DNA from: 2-02-FULL-47-50 sp964479045
Lineage (GTDB): Bacteria > Pseudomonadota > Gammaproteobacteria > Eutrophobiales > Eutrophobiaceae
Length of the DNA stretch: 64,000 nucleotides
Assembly: GCA_964479045.1 (NCBI GenBank)
Contig: CAYZJI010000005.1
Coordinates: 98,550-162,549 of the forward strand
Direction of reading: 5' to 3'
Shown: piece after piece, positions 18,482 to 27,529 of the stretch
Layout: each line of letters starts with the position of its first letter
Numbering within the stretch: the first letter of the stretch is position 1
Translations under genes and position numbers: made by a program
Notes under the pieces: generated by a model
Databases searched by the model: none
What the model was told of the DNA's origin: nothing
The model's input: the letters and a program-made list of their open reading frames with translations, nothing else

Positions 18482-19462
18482 CTAGATCGGGGGGTTCCAG
18501 TTTTCTCCGCCAATCCGGGGATTGGGGCCGAATTCAACCACCTGAAACTCGCCGGCAGACAGCATCATTTTCAGTTCCTGTCCGGGCGGACTCTTGAACA
18601 GGATAACGATTATGCTGTCCGGGTAACTGATGTTCCGATGCAGGAATTTTCTGAAAACAAGCCTGAGGGTCCAGGCCAGATAATATGCAAATTTACGCAC
18701 CCCATTGCCCAGCCAGCGCATTGTAAGTTCATTCAATGTATAAGGTGTGTAGAAACGGTATAGATCTCCGAGTTTGCGGGACAGCCGGTCACGATCTTCA
18801 ACTTTTTCGAGAATCCTGTTCCACTCCTGACCCAGTTCATCTATTTTCTTGCTGCCCTTTCCTTCAGGGACGAAGGAGTTGTCCCAACTGATGGCGATGG
18901 CAGGCAGGTTGGCCGCACGGCACACCTTTTCGATCTCCCGCAGATTAACGCGATAAACATAATTGCCAATTACTTCATAGTTATTGGCACTGGTCTCCGC
19001 CGGCTCAATCAGCACCACACCATGACGTGAGACCCGTAACATTTCGTAGAGCGCAACAAACGGTCGTGGAAAATGATGGAAGGTATGCTTGCAAAGGACA
19101 AAATCCACGCTGTCCTCTTTCATGGCCAGGGACTCGGCATTCTGGATAATGAATTTGTTCAGATAACCTGCCTTGATGGACAGATCGGCAAACTCACTGG
19201 TGAGGCCGGAGGCATAGGCGTTCTGATTGTATGATTTCACAAAAAACGCATCGCGCCCCCAACTGCTGTCACCAACCGTCATCCAGTCAGCCCCGGGCAG
19301 ACGCCTGAACAACGGCACCAACCTGCTGATAATGCGTTTATGCATGAAACCGGACACATACGCATCATCAAAAATATGATTGAAGGTTTTTTTGCCCTCA
19401 CGATAGGCGGATGAGACCTCCGCCATGTCCGCATGAATCTTATAACTCGTTTTGTGAAACAT
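18482..19462 (-). CDS. Class I SAM-dependent methyltransferase
   Basis: About 326 residues with a methyltransferase core: MTVGDSSWGRDAFFVKSY in the motif I position (poorly conserved), VDFVLCKHTFHHFPRP as motif IV and MLRVSRHGVVLIEPAE as the following strand. The ATG at 19462 is preceded by AAGGA with about 6 bases spacing and overlaps the upstream dioxygenase by 23 bp; the longer frame to 19525 is less plausible. Target unknown. The C-terminus has a basic, hydrophobic stretch that may contact membrane or lipid-linked substrate. Confidence 0.75.
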   Translation of the reverse strand: MFHKTSYKIHADMAEVSSAYREGKKTFNHIFDDAYVSGFMHKRIISRLVPLFRRLPGADWMTVGDSSWGRDAFFVKSYNQNAYASGLTSEFADLSIKAGYLNKFIIQNAESLAMKEDSVDFVLCKHTFHHFPRPFVALYEMLRVSRHGVVLIEPAETSANNYEVIGNYVYRVNLREIEKVCRAANLPAIAISWDNSFVPEGKGSKKIDELGQEWNRILEKVEDRDRLSRKLGDLYRFYTPYTLNELTMRWLGNGVRKFAYYLAWTLRLVFRKFLHRNISYPDSIIVILFKSPPGQELKMMLSAGEFQVVEFGPNPRIGGENWNPPI

Positions 19463-20282
19463 GATAATCCTTGTACTGCGGCATTCTGTTTCCGGTAATA
19501 CGATCATACAGCCGGTAAGCTGCACTCACTGGATTAAACCAGGCTTCTTTCCACCATTGTCTTGAATATTTTTTAGGCTCGAAGTGTTCCAGTGGAAGTT
19601 TTCGTGTGTGTCCGCGCATGACCAGACGCCGGTGACCTGGCTGCACCACTCCGCCCATGTGATAGACATTTGTTTCAAATATGATCAATGACCCCGCTGT
19701 TCCCTCAATACTCACCGGTTGTGGCAAATCCACCGGCGCCAGCTTGTTCGGGATGTCCTCAAGACGCACACCGCGTTTCACATAATGGGAATGTATGGAC
19801 TTTCCAAGAACATGCGAGCCCGGCACGGCGGCAAAAGCACCATCCTCTGCAGTAGTGTCGGCAAGATAGATGTAAAACTTCAGCATCCAGAGCCGGTCAA
19901 AATGTACCGGCACAATCGGATCTGAATCAGGCTGATCATCACTGACAAATATCTCACGATTGAATTCGTAATCAGCGCCGATATATTCACGGCTGATCCG
20001 GTTCATGAAGTCGCTGGAAAAAACCTCGAAGGTTTTGGGCAGTTTCTGCCGTTCCATCTCATTACGCAAAAGGCGCACAAAACGGCCGCGCGTATAGTCC
20101 AGCCGTTGTATACCGGGACCTTCAAGCTGATAAATCAGCTCCTGTTCTTCCCGTAGTTGCTCCACGTCTGCCGGCTTAAGCCAGGCCGGCATGACCACCA
20201 GACCATATTTCCTTAATGTCGTCATGATATCCGGTATCGCTGACGATGCAGATAAAGTAAACGATGAAATATTATCTTTCAT
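19440..20282 (-). CDS. Phytanoyl-CoA dioxygenase (PhyH) family Fe(II)/2-oxoglutarate oxygenase
   Basis: A PhyH-family oxygenase of about 280 residues. The metal-binding HFDRLWMLKFYIYL supplies the His-x-Asp pair, VPGSHVLG is the typical following loop, and VYHMGGVVQPGHRRLVMRGH supplies the distal His and the 2-oxoglutarate Arg. PhyH enzymes hydroxylate small molecules or sugars; here the substrate is probably a sugar or its acyl substituent, an inference from location only. I prefer the ATG at 20282, which has AAGG seven bases upstream, over the ATG at 20300. Confidence 0.83.
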   Translation of the reverse strand: MKDNISSFTLSASSAIPDIMTTLRKYGLVVMPAWLKPADVEQLREEQELIYQLEGPGIQRLDYTRGRFVRLLRNEMERQKLPKTFEVFSSDFMNRISREYIGADYEFNREIFVSDDQPDSDPIVPVHFDRLWMLKFYIYLADTTAEDGAFAAVPGSHVLGKSIHSHYVKRGVRLEDIPNKLAPVDLPQPVSIEGTAGSLIIFETNVYHMGGVVQPGHRRLVMRGHTRKLPLEHFEPKKYSRQWWKEAWFNPVSAAYRLYDRITGNRMPQYKDYHVSQNEL

Positions 20283-20304
20283 AATTTTGCCTTGAGTCAT
20301 TCAC

Positions 20305-21273
20305 TCATTTTTGCAGATGATTTTGTTGAAGTGCGTGACGATCACGCATGACCAGACAGGCCCAGGAAAGCAGGACAAAGACTAACAAACCCAGGATACT
20401 CGCAGTATGCAGTACCAGCATCACCATCAATTCCTGGCCTGATGCCAGGGCTGCATAGAACAATAATAATGTGCCTACTGCTTCATAAGGCCCCATGTTT
20501 GCAGGGGCGATCGAAAAGACACTGGCGAGATTGACCGCCGCCAGCAATACCAGTACAAAACCGAAACCTGCCGCTACGCCCAGCGAATTCAGAATGATAT
20601 AAAAACCGGCAGCATGAATGGCCCAGGCCAGCACCGATACACAGGCAAATATTATTCCTCTCCCGGGACGCAGCCAGCCGATATCATTCAACTGAAGTTT
20701 CTTCCTGATATACAGTAACGACACGCCAAAAAGCACGGCTGAAATTACCAGCATGGTCACAAGCAATGACTGGTCCAGTCCCGGCAGGCCACGCATAAAA
20801 TAAATATTGGAACCGGCCAGCAGTATGATCAGCAGAAAAAAAGCATCAAACATTCTTTCCAGCACAACTGAGGAAATGATTAATTTCATATCTTCCCCCT
20901 GCTTGCTGAACCAGAGCGGCCTGGCCAGTTCACCGGCCCGGGCGGGCAACAGCACAACCCAGAACTGGCTCAATCCATACCCCGCCAGATAAAACAGGTA
21001 ATTGCGGGGAATACTGATCAATTGCACCCAGCGCCAGCCACGCATAACAAAACCGGCAAATATCAGAAATATCCCCATCATCACTGCGGGCCAGGCTGAT
21101 TTCAGATTTCTGAATATGGAAATCATACTTTCAGCAGACTGCGGCAGGATCAGAAACATCCCGGCGATGATCAACAAACCCAGCAAAAGGCCGGTGATGG
21201 CATGTATTCCGTTTTTTGACACAGATAATATATCCGGTGCTGCTGGACGATCCGCTTCAGCGGATATGTTCAA
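20305..21273 (-). CDS. Flippase-like membrane protein (UPF0104/LPG synthase TM domain)
   Basis: A 322-residue protein with about eight membrane segments and the FxxRxxRWxxL-like FVMRGWRWVQLISIP, LPARAGELARPLWF and NMGPYEAVGTLL motifs of the lysylphosphatidylglycerol synthase transmembrane family (also in AglD-like proteins). Biochemical roles in this family vary; lipid-linked sugar or lipid handling is a common suggestion but is not established. Translation probably starts at TTG 21273, which has GGAG four bases upstream, overlapping rfbA by 17 bp. Confidence 0.8.
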   Translation of the reverse strand: MNISAEADRPAAPDILSVSKNGIHAITGLLLGLLIIAGMFLILPQSAESMISIFRNLKSAWPAVMMGIFLIFAGFVMRGWRWVQLISIPRNYLFYLAGYGLSQFWVVLLPARAGELARPLWFSKQGEDMKLIISSVVLERMFDAFFLLIILLAGSNIYFMRGLPGLDQSLLVTMLVISAVLFGVSLLYIRKKLQLNDIGWLRPGRGIIFACVSVLAWAIHAAGFYIILNSLGVAAGFGFVLVLLAAVNLASVFSIAPANMGPYEAVGTLLLFYAALASGQELMVMLVLHTASILGLLVFVLLSWACLVMRDRHALQQNHLQK

Positions 21274-22135
21274 CTATCTCCTGCAGGTATTTTCCATATG
21301 CTGTTTTGATGAGGGGCCTGGCCAGACTGGACAGTTGTTCGATGTCGATATAATTCATGCGGTAAGCGATTTCTTCGATACAGGCAATGTATTGTCCCTG
21401 CCGTCTCTGGATTGTGCTGACGAACATGGAAGCGTCCAGCAGATCCTGGTGAGTACCGGTATCAAACCAGGCATAGCCCCGGCCAAGCTGGCGAACATAG
21501 AGCTCCCCGTTTTCAAGATAGGAGGAATTGACGTCAGTAATTTCCAGCTCACCGCGTGCAGAGGGTTTCAGATCAGCGGCAATATCAATTACCCTGTTAT
21601 CATAAAAATACAACCCGGTGGCCGCCCAGTGTGATTTTGGTTTTGCCGGTTTTTCTTCGATACTCAGGCATTTCCCGTCCTTGTCGAGTTCCAGCACCCC
21701 ATACGCCTGTGGATTGTCCACATAATAACCAAACACTGTCGCGCCCGATGAGCGCTCACCTTCTATTTCAAGGATCTTCGTCAATTCCTGACCGAAATAA
21801 AGATTGTCACCGAGGATCATGGTGACCGGATCCTTGCCTATAAAATTCCTGCCAATAATAAATGCCTCGGCAAGCCCACGCGGTTCCGGCTGTATGGCAT
21901 AGGAAAATGAAAGCCCGAGGTGTTTGCCATCGCCAAACAATCTTTGATATATCGGACTGTCGCGCTCCGTGGATATGATCAGGATGTCCCTGATGCCTGC
22001 CAGCATGAGCACGGACAGGGGGTAATACACCATGGGCTTGTCATAAACAATCAGTAACTGTTTATTGGTAACCAGCGTGGCGGGATACAATCGTGTACCC
22101 GCACCACCAGCCAGAATAATACCTTTACGCGCCAT
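21257..22135 (-). CDS. rfbA: Glucose-1-phosphate thymidylyltransferase
   Basis: A 292-residue RmlA enzyme making dTDP-glucose from dTTP and glucose 1-phosphate. The signature GGAGTRLYPATLVTNKQLL (10-28) is present with a small deviation (TN where most have VS before KQLL). DKPMVYYPLSVLMLAG and GDNLYF follow, and length is normal. No rfbB or rfbD (dTDP-glucose dehydratase, dTDP-rhamnose synthase) lies in this window, so the pathway must be completed elsewhere or dTDP-glucose used differently. It overlaps the upstream SGNH gene by 11 bp. Confidence 0.95.
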   Translation of the reverse strand: MARKGIILAGGAGTRLYPATLVTNKQLLIVYDKPMVYYPLSVLMLAGIRDILIISTERDSPIYQRLFGDGKHLGLSFSYAIQPEPRGLAEAFIIGRNFIGKDPVTMILGDNLYFGQELTKILEIEGERSSGATVFGYYVDNPQAYGVLELDKDGKCLSIEEKPAKPKSHWAATGLYFYDNRVIDIAADLKPSARGELEITDVNSSYLENGELYVRQLGRGYAWFDTGTHQDLLDASMFVSTIQRRQGQYIACIEEIAYRMNYIDIEQLSSLARPLIKTAYGKYLQEIVEHIR

Positions 22136-23240
22136 CTGTGCTTACCTCATTATTATGATTACAACCCGGCAACCGGTTTTTCTTGTCCAGTAGTTCCATG
22201 ATCAGGCTGTGAAATAACGGTTTGATTTTATCTGCGTAGACTTTATGGCCTTCATAATCAAAATGGGCATCGAATTCCCATCCTAACCCCTTATAACCAT
22301 CCGGTAAAACTGCATATTCGTCCCGCCACGAAGTACCGGTTGCCTCTGCCGGGTTCTTTTCATCAGCAGGCGCCTTGCCACGATAGATGACGCCGATTGC
22401 AGTACACTGTGATTGTGCTTTCAGGGTTGCCGTCTGCAGGAGTTCCGTGCTTTCCATTTCCTGTTCGGATTTTTTTGCATAGTCTTTCACTACACTGCCG
22501 GGGATCAGCGGGTAACGGCCGGTCAACAACACCATGGCCTTGGCCAGGGCAGAATATTTCATGATCAGCATGCCCACCGGCCAGGTCATCCATTCATAAC
22601 GGATCTGTTCCCTGGCTTTCTCAAGGCCTTTCAGTGTATTCGATATGATGATCACATCCTTATGGGTCGTGCGATATAACAGCGCCGATTTGACCGGACG
22701 ATAGCCCCAGAAAATGACCACGTCCGGAGAAAACTGCAACACGATCTTCTCCATCAACCGTTCCTGGTTAAGTCCCTGATAACCGTCAAGACCAAAATTA
22801 TAAAACTCGACTTTTTTGTCATTAATGCTTCCAAACCCGCGTTCCAGCAGACTGATCCAGATACTCTCGACAGGCACCTGATTGGCGGCAAGATAACTGT
22901 CCCCCAGCACAGCGACACGCAGGATATCGGCAGACTTGGCCAGGCTGAAATCTTCATCCCGGAACCCATAATTATTGGTGGTCATGACATTGAAAAAATC
23001 ATGCCTGACAAAATAACTGCTGGCGTGAGGTTTGTATAAATAACCGGTGTAATCGTCGAACACCAATGCCGGAGGATTATAGCCATCACGTAACTTATGA
23101 AGATAAACAGTCTGCCCGGCCGGCATGACATGCATATATATCCTTACCGCACTTTCCAGCACCATCAGCAGGACAAGCACAAGCAAAATATATCTGACCG
23201 GATTCATGTATGTCCGCATATCCCCAGTTACGTTATGCAT
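22125..23240 (-). CDS. SGNH-hydrolase-like protein, partner of the MBOAT acyltransferase
   Basis: About 371 residues: an N-terminal membrane anchor (NPVRYILLVLVLLMVLE) then a periplasmic domain. VLGDSYLAANQVP is the GDS-type nucleophile block and DAHFDYEGHKVYAD supplies the Asp and His of the catalytic triad. Such proteins pair with MBOAT acyltransferases, as AlgJ/AlgX do with AlgI, to O-acetylate exported polysaccharides. The start is uncertain: ATG 23240 is chosen, but ATG 23219 or a start as early as 23312, overlapping the MBOAT gene, are possible. Confidence 0.8.
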   Translation of the reverse strand: MHNVTGDMRTYMNPVRYILLVLVLLMVLESAVRIYMHVMPAGQTVYLHKLRDGYNPPALVFDDYTGYLYKPHASSYFVRHDFFNVMTTNNYGFRDEDFSLAKSADILRVAVLGDSYLAANQVPVESIWISLLERGFGSINDKKVEFYNFGLDGYQGLNQERLMEKIVLQFSPDVVIFWGYRPVKSALLYRTTHKDVIIISNTLKGLEKAREQIRYEWMTWPVGMLIMKYSALAKAMVLLTGRYPLIPGSVVKDYAKKSEQEMESTELLQTATLKAQSQCTAIGVIYRGKAPADEKNPAEATGTSWRDEYAVLPDGYKGLGWEFDAHFDYEGHKVYADKIKPLFHSLIMELLDKKNRLPGCNHNNEVSTDGA

Positions 23241-23262
23241 GCCAGGCACATGTCCTTTCTTT

Positions 23263-24675
23263 CTAGAACTGGAAATAGATAAACGGCGCGCCGGGATTCG
23301 GGCCCGCTGCAAGAATTCCAGATATCAGAATAAAGCTGATCGCCACCTGATGCACCGGCTTGAGTTCATACAGGTAAATTTGACGGTTTTTGATAAAACA
23401 GGGCACTTCGTGTATCAGCACAAACAATCCAAAAAGCACTACTGCATACCAGAATTCAGGATGGTCCCCGAAACCGGCGTCCCCAACCGCTGATGAGAGG
23501 TAATGCAGTTGTCCGAGATCTTCAATGCGAAACAGAAACCATGAGAACAGAATCGCCTGTGAAAGTATTATCCAGTAAATATATTGTGCGGTTCTGGACA
23601 AGGCCCATGATTTGATAAACCCCATACCCTTCCCGACCCGCTCCAGTACCAGGCAAACCCCATGAAAGAGACCCCATAATGCGAAATTCCAGCTGGCGCC
23701 ATGCCAAAGCCCCATCACCAGCATGACCGTGATCAGATTGACGCTGGTTCTGATGCCCGATCCACGTGACCCTCCAAGCGGTATATACAAATAATCCCTG
23801 ACCCATGAACTCAGGGAAATATGCCAGCGCCGCCAAAAATCTGAAAACGAGTTGGCCAGATAAGGTTGCCTGAAATTGATATTCAGGGTGAAGCCGAAAC
23901 ATTTGGCAACCCCGCGGGCCATAAAGGTATATCCTGCAAAATCACAGAATATCTGGATGGCAAACCCGACCGTGGCAATATAGATGGCGCTGAATTTCAG
24001 TCCCTCAAGATGATTGAAATGATAATCAACGATCGGTGAAATCACATCTGCGATGCCCATCTTGAGCATCAGACCAACTGCAAACAAATAAGCCCCCTGT
24101 CTGATCCTGAGGAACTTTACATTACGTCGTTTCAAAAACTGTTTTAATAAATGGTGGCTCCTTTCTATAGGTCCCGCTACAAGCTGTGGAAAGAATGCAA
24201 TATAGACAGACACATTAATATAGCTCCACATACTGCCTGTCTGCGCGCGCGTATGACCACGATAGACGTCGATCAGGTAACTCATGGCCTGAAAAGTGAT
24301 AAATGACACCCCCACGGGGTTTATCGCTGCAGGTACACGATCAGGCTCGCCGATACCCATGTAAAGTTTGATAAAGTTCAGGTTTTCTACAAGAAAAGCG
24401 ATGTACTTGTAATAGACCAGCGCATAGATATTGAACAACAATCCGATAATCAGAAAAAATTTTCTGTGCCCGGTACGCGACATCCATGCTACGCAGTGAT
24501 AATTGATAAACGTCAGCAGAATCAACATGCCCATGTATTTGACGCTCCATACACTGTAAAAAGCGTAGGACGCCAGCAACAGGAGCAGATTCTGATAGCG
24601 CACGCTCTTTATCGACAGATAAAGGGCAAACACTACTATGAAAAACAGAAAAAACTGGACTTGATGGAAAAGCAA
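23263..24675 (-). CDS. MBOAT family membrane O-acyltransferase (AlgI-like)
   Basis: A 470-residue polytopic protein of the MBOAT family. The family hallmarks are clear: ISFITFQAMSYLIDVYRG, FFPQLVAGPIERSHH, FWRRWHISLSSWVRDYLYIP and the catalytic His in GLWHGASW near residue 325. AlgI-like members move acetyl groups across the inner membrane for O-acetylation of polysaccharide in the periplasm. The start is TTG at 24675, with AAGGA about 10 bases upstream; no ATG fits the family N-terminus. A second MBOAT is encoded at 56827. Confidence 0.92.
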   Translation of the reverse strand: MLFHQVQFFLFFIVVFALYLSIKSVRYQNLLLLLASYAFYSVWSVKYMGMLILLTFINYHCVAWMSRTGHRKFFLIIGLLFNIYALVYYKYIAFLVENLNFIKLYMGIGEPDRVPAAINPVGVSFITFQAMSYLIDVYRGHTRAQTGSMWSYINVSVYIAFFPQLVAGPIERSHHLLKQFLKRRNVKFLRIRQGAYLFAVGLMLKMGIADVISPIVDYHFNHLEGLKFSAIYIATVGFAIQIFCDFAGYTFMARGVAKCFGFTLNINFRQPYLANSFSDFWRRWHISLSSWVRDYLYIPLGGSRGSGIRTSVNLITVMLVMGLWHGASWNFALWGLFHGVCLVLERVGKGMGFIKSWALSRTAQYIYWIILSQAILFSWFLFRIEDLGQLHYLSSAVGDAGFGDHPEFWYAVVLFGLFVLIHEVPCFIKNRQIYLYELKPVHQVAISFILISGILAAGPNPGAPFIYFQF

Positions 24676-24720
24676 CCTTTAAATTTCCTTGAAAAACAGA
24701 CAGTCCATCAGTTATTCAGA

Positions 24721-25791
24721 CTACTGTGACAATCCAGCATTCACAATTCTGACCAGCGGAATCTTCAGAGAATTGCTTATCCAGATCAACAAAGGCAGTA
24801 CATTCTTGATACGCAAACGGAAATGTCGCCACGAGATCAACCTCATAAAACCCGCACCAACTGCATATATATAAAATCTGATTTTCATCAACCATGAAAA
24901 TTCCTGATTGACCACGGGATACCCCATCTCACGCAGCGCATCCCCGGCCCAGAATTCAAATATGGCAAGATCGTTTTTACTCATATCATCTTTCCATTTG
25001 TCCTTGTTTGCGGGATTAATCGCCTGGGACAACATACTGTGTGCCGGACCTTCTGCCAGCATCTCTCTCATTCCGGATGCAGAATGAGCCTGACCAGCTT
25101 TTCCAATGCCAAAGTATTCTGCAACAGAATTAACCTGTTTCTCCGGATCATCGATAAACTTCTCATAATAAATTTCAAAATAACTTTCGGGATTGTTCTT
25201 TCCCCAACGCCTTCTGTCCAGTACATGCTTGCGCCATAGCCAGGCTGATTCAGTTACAGACAAGGGGCCAAACCACATGTTACGCCATGACAAACTTACA
25301 TCACGTCCATCACGAACCATATGCACGAACATGGTCTCTGGTATTATTTGTTTTATTTTTTCAGGCGAGAGTGGAAAATAAAATGCGCTTTTGTCTCCTG
25401 CCCATCCCCTGTTATGCAACTCTGCATATTTCCGGTAGAGACTATTGATAATTTCACTATAATTTTCTGTCTCTGCAGCAATTATATCTGCCAGTGGTCG
25501 TGTGCCAAGCAAGCTTAATTCACGGACCAGTTTCCAGTCCCGTCCACGCTCTGAGCGTGGCGTCCAGATTTCAAGAAAGTCATAAATATCCTGTAACAAT
25601 CGTTCACGATTACATTTCTTTTTGAGATTGCCCCATAAGTACAGATAACGCTCAAATAGCGGAATAAAATGTGTTTCAACCGGGATGGCCAGTGAGAGTT
25701 GTTGAGTCAAATAGACTGTCAACAAATACGTACCCGAGCGCGGGGCGCCGATAACAAACAACAATCTGCTGTTTTTTTCAGCATCTGACAT
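24721..25791 (-). CDS. PAPS-dependent sulfotransferase
   Basis: A 356-residue sulfotransferase with a 5'-phosphosulfate loop GAPRSGTYLL (15-24) and 3'-phosphate motif HMVRDGRDVSLS (157-168). It is the best-conserved of the three sulfotransferases here. Located upstream of the MBOAT/SGNH pair, it likely decorates the same glycan. PAPS would come from an ATP sulfurylase not seen here plus CysC (59251). The ATG start is well separated from neighbours, 68 bp after the GtrB-like gene upstream. Confidence 0.88.
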   Translation of the reverse strand: MSDAEKNSRLLFVIGAPRSGTYLLTVYLTQQLSLAIPVETHFIPLFERYLYLWGNLKKKCNRERLLQDIYDFLEIWTPRSERGRDWKLVRELSLLGTRPLADIIAAETENYSEIINSLYRKYAELHNRGWAGDKSAFYFPLSPEKIKQIIPETMFVHMVRDGRDVSLSWRNMWFGPLSVTESAWLWRKHVLDRRRWGKNNPESYFEIYYEKFIDDPEKQVNSVAEYFGIGKAGQAHSASGMREMLAEGPAHSMLSQAINPANKDKWKDDMSKNDLAIFEFWAGDALREMGYPVVNQEFSWLMKIRFYIYAVGAGFMRLISWRHFRLRIKNVLPLLIWISNSLKIPLVRIVNAGLSQ

Positions 25792-25859
25792 GATCTGGGA
25801 TATCAGGTAATTACAGTCCGGTCAACGTTACAAGCGTGATTGGCCGGAACACGTAAAAA

Positions 25860-26828
25860 TTAATGCGTTTTGTTATCCGCGGGATGATTATGCAGCCGGA
25901 CAACCTCATCCACGATGGATTCAGGGCGTTGTCTCGCTTCGTCCAGAAGTCGCCACAAGTACTCGCCGATGATACCGAGCGAGAACAATATCATTCCACC
26001 GAGTATCGAATTCAGCATGACGATGGTTGTCCAGCCTTCAACCTGTACTCCATAAATCAATCTTCGTAACAGTATAAATACCGAATATACAAAAGCGAGC
26101 AAAGATGTAGTGAGTCCCGCAACTGTCATGAAGCGCACCGGTAGATAGGTAAAATTAATAAAGGTGTTCACGGTAAGCATCACTTTCTTGGCAAGAGTCC
26201 ACTGTGATTTACCCTTCGCACGCAGTTTTCTTGTATAAGGAATAATCACATGGTCATATCCCAACCAGAAAATCAGCGGAAAGATTGACGTGTTCTTTTC
26301 TCCGATCTGATTGATAGTGTCACAAATCTGGCGATCCATCAGGCAGAAATCAAAACCACCGGGAGGAAATCCGGCAACCGCATATTTACGAACAATATAC
26401 CAGTACAATCCGGATATGAAGGAATGTGATTTTCCTTCTTCCCGTCCTGTACGTTCGGCAATGACCAGTTTATGGCCATGCTCCCAGTGCCTGATCATTT
26501 CCAGAAATAATTCAGGCGGATCCTGCAAATCAGCTGAAATAATGCCGACACAGTTGCCTGACGCCTGTCTTAATCCCTGCCGTATCGCAGGTGTTTGCCC
26601 GAAATTACGGGTCAGATTCACCAGAACAATGTTCTGTGGATATTGTTGCTGATACTTTTTAAGCAATGCATACGAATTATCCTTTGAGCCGTCATTGACA
26701 AACACCAGTTCCAGATCGTAATGCGGCAATTGCTGCGCCAGTTGCATTAACGTCCTGATGGTATCTTCAATATTTTCCTCGTTCTCATATACAGGGATAA
26801 CTATGGAAAAAAGATTACGTGTTGTCAT
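25860..26828 (-). CDS. Polyprenyl-phosphate glycosyltransferase, GT2 (GtrB/DPM1-like)
   Basis: A 322-residue GT2 with a DPM1/GtrB layout: SIVIPVYENEENIEDTIRTL, FVNDGSKDNS, GIISADLQDPPE (metal-binding DxD) and two C-terminal membrane helices (FMTVAGLTTSLLAFVYSVFIL and the ILGGMILFSLGIIGEYL segment). Such enzymes charge undecaprenyl phosphate with a single sugar, which is then flipped and used by a periplasmic glycosyltransferase. The YfhO-like protein at 28663 is a candidate partner; no GtrA was seen. ATGA overlap with the WbqC gene. Confidence 0.88.
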   Translation of the reverse strand: MTTRNLFSIVIPVYENEENIEDTIRTLMQLAQQLPHYDLELVFVNDGSKDNSYALLKKYQQQYPQNIVLVNLTRNFGQTPAIRQGLRQASGNCVGIISADLQDPPELFLEMIRHWEHGHKLVIAERTGREEGKSHSFISGLYWYIVRKYAVAGFPPGGFDFCLMDRQICDTINQIGEKNTSIFPLIFWLGYDHVIIPYTRKLRAKGKSQWTLAKKVMLTVNTFINFTYLPVRFMTVAGLTTSLLAFVYSVFILLRRLIYGVQVEGWTTIVMLNSILGGMILFSLGIIGEYLWRLLDEARQRPESIVDEVVRLHNHPADNKTH

Positions 26829-27529
26829 GGCAGTATCACTTCATTTGCAGTACGGCTTTTGAGGAAGGAGCGTGCGTCCGGACCACAATTAAACAACAGA
26901 TCCAGCACCGTCACATGTCCATCAAAGGGAGGATAAAGCTGAGGATATTCCGGGTAATCATATTTTTTGAATGACAGGCTGATCTTTTCCCGGGCAAACG
27001 CATTCACATCCAGATAGTCCTTCGCAGAGGGTCCGGAAAGATAATGAGTGGCGCCGGCTTTTTTTATGATATCCAGCAGTAATTCTGATTTGCTGCCGAC
27101 AGGTTCATAATCCATGGACATGCAGGTTCTGGTGTTTATGCCCAGTTCAGACATGATCCAGTGCGTAAGGGCGACATTAAGCTCGGAAAGTTTTTCATGC
27201 CGATTATTAAGTATGTCAAGAAACTTGTCACGGTAATGTTCTATATAAAGCGCCCGATTGTAACTGGCGTCGAGCAGTCCCGTAATTTTATCTATCCATC
27301 TTTGTCCATAATCAATACAGATATTATGGATGACCTCACCTCTGGATACATACTTCACCGGGATGGTCACCCAGACAGGTCCCTGGGCCACCTTAAACAG
27401 GTTTCGATTTCTCCAGTCTCTACGCGTGTAGTGGACACTATCGAGAAAAACAAACAGGTCGACATCATCAATAAAATCAAAGTATCCGCGCCATGGGACA
27501 AAACTGGATTGGATGATCCCGATAAGCAT
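26825..27529 (-). CDS. WbqC family protein
   Basis: A 234-residue member of the WbqC family, found in O-antigen and capsule loci; its activity is not firmly established. Typical features are the N-terminal IGIIQSSFVPWRGYFDFID, DSVHYTRRDWRNRN, TIPVK and the C-terminal FDGHVTVLDLLFNCGPDA. The ATG at 27529 shares one base with the stop of the radical SAM gene upstream (TGATG), so the two are translationally coupled. A second WbqC-family gene is at 33011. Coupling to a radical SAM enzyme suggests action on the same unusual sugar substituent. Confidence 0.85.
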   Translation of the reverse strand: MLIGIIQSSFVPWRGYFDFIDDVDLFVFLDSVHYTRRDWRNRNLFKVAQGPVWVTIPVKYVSRGEVIHNICIDYGQRWIDKITGLLDASYNRALYIEHYRDKFLDILNNRHEKLSELNVALTHWIMSELGINTRTCMSMDYEPVGSKSELLLDIIKKAGATHYLSGPSAKDYLDVNAFAREKISLSFKKYDYPEYPQLYPPFDGHVTVLDLLFNCGPDARSFLKSRTANEVILP

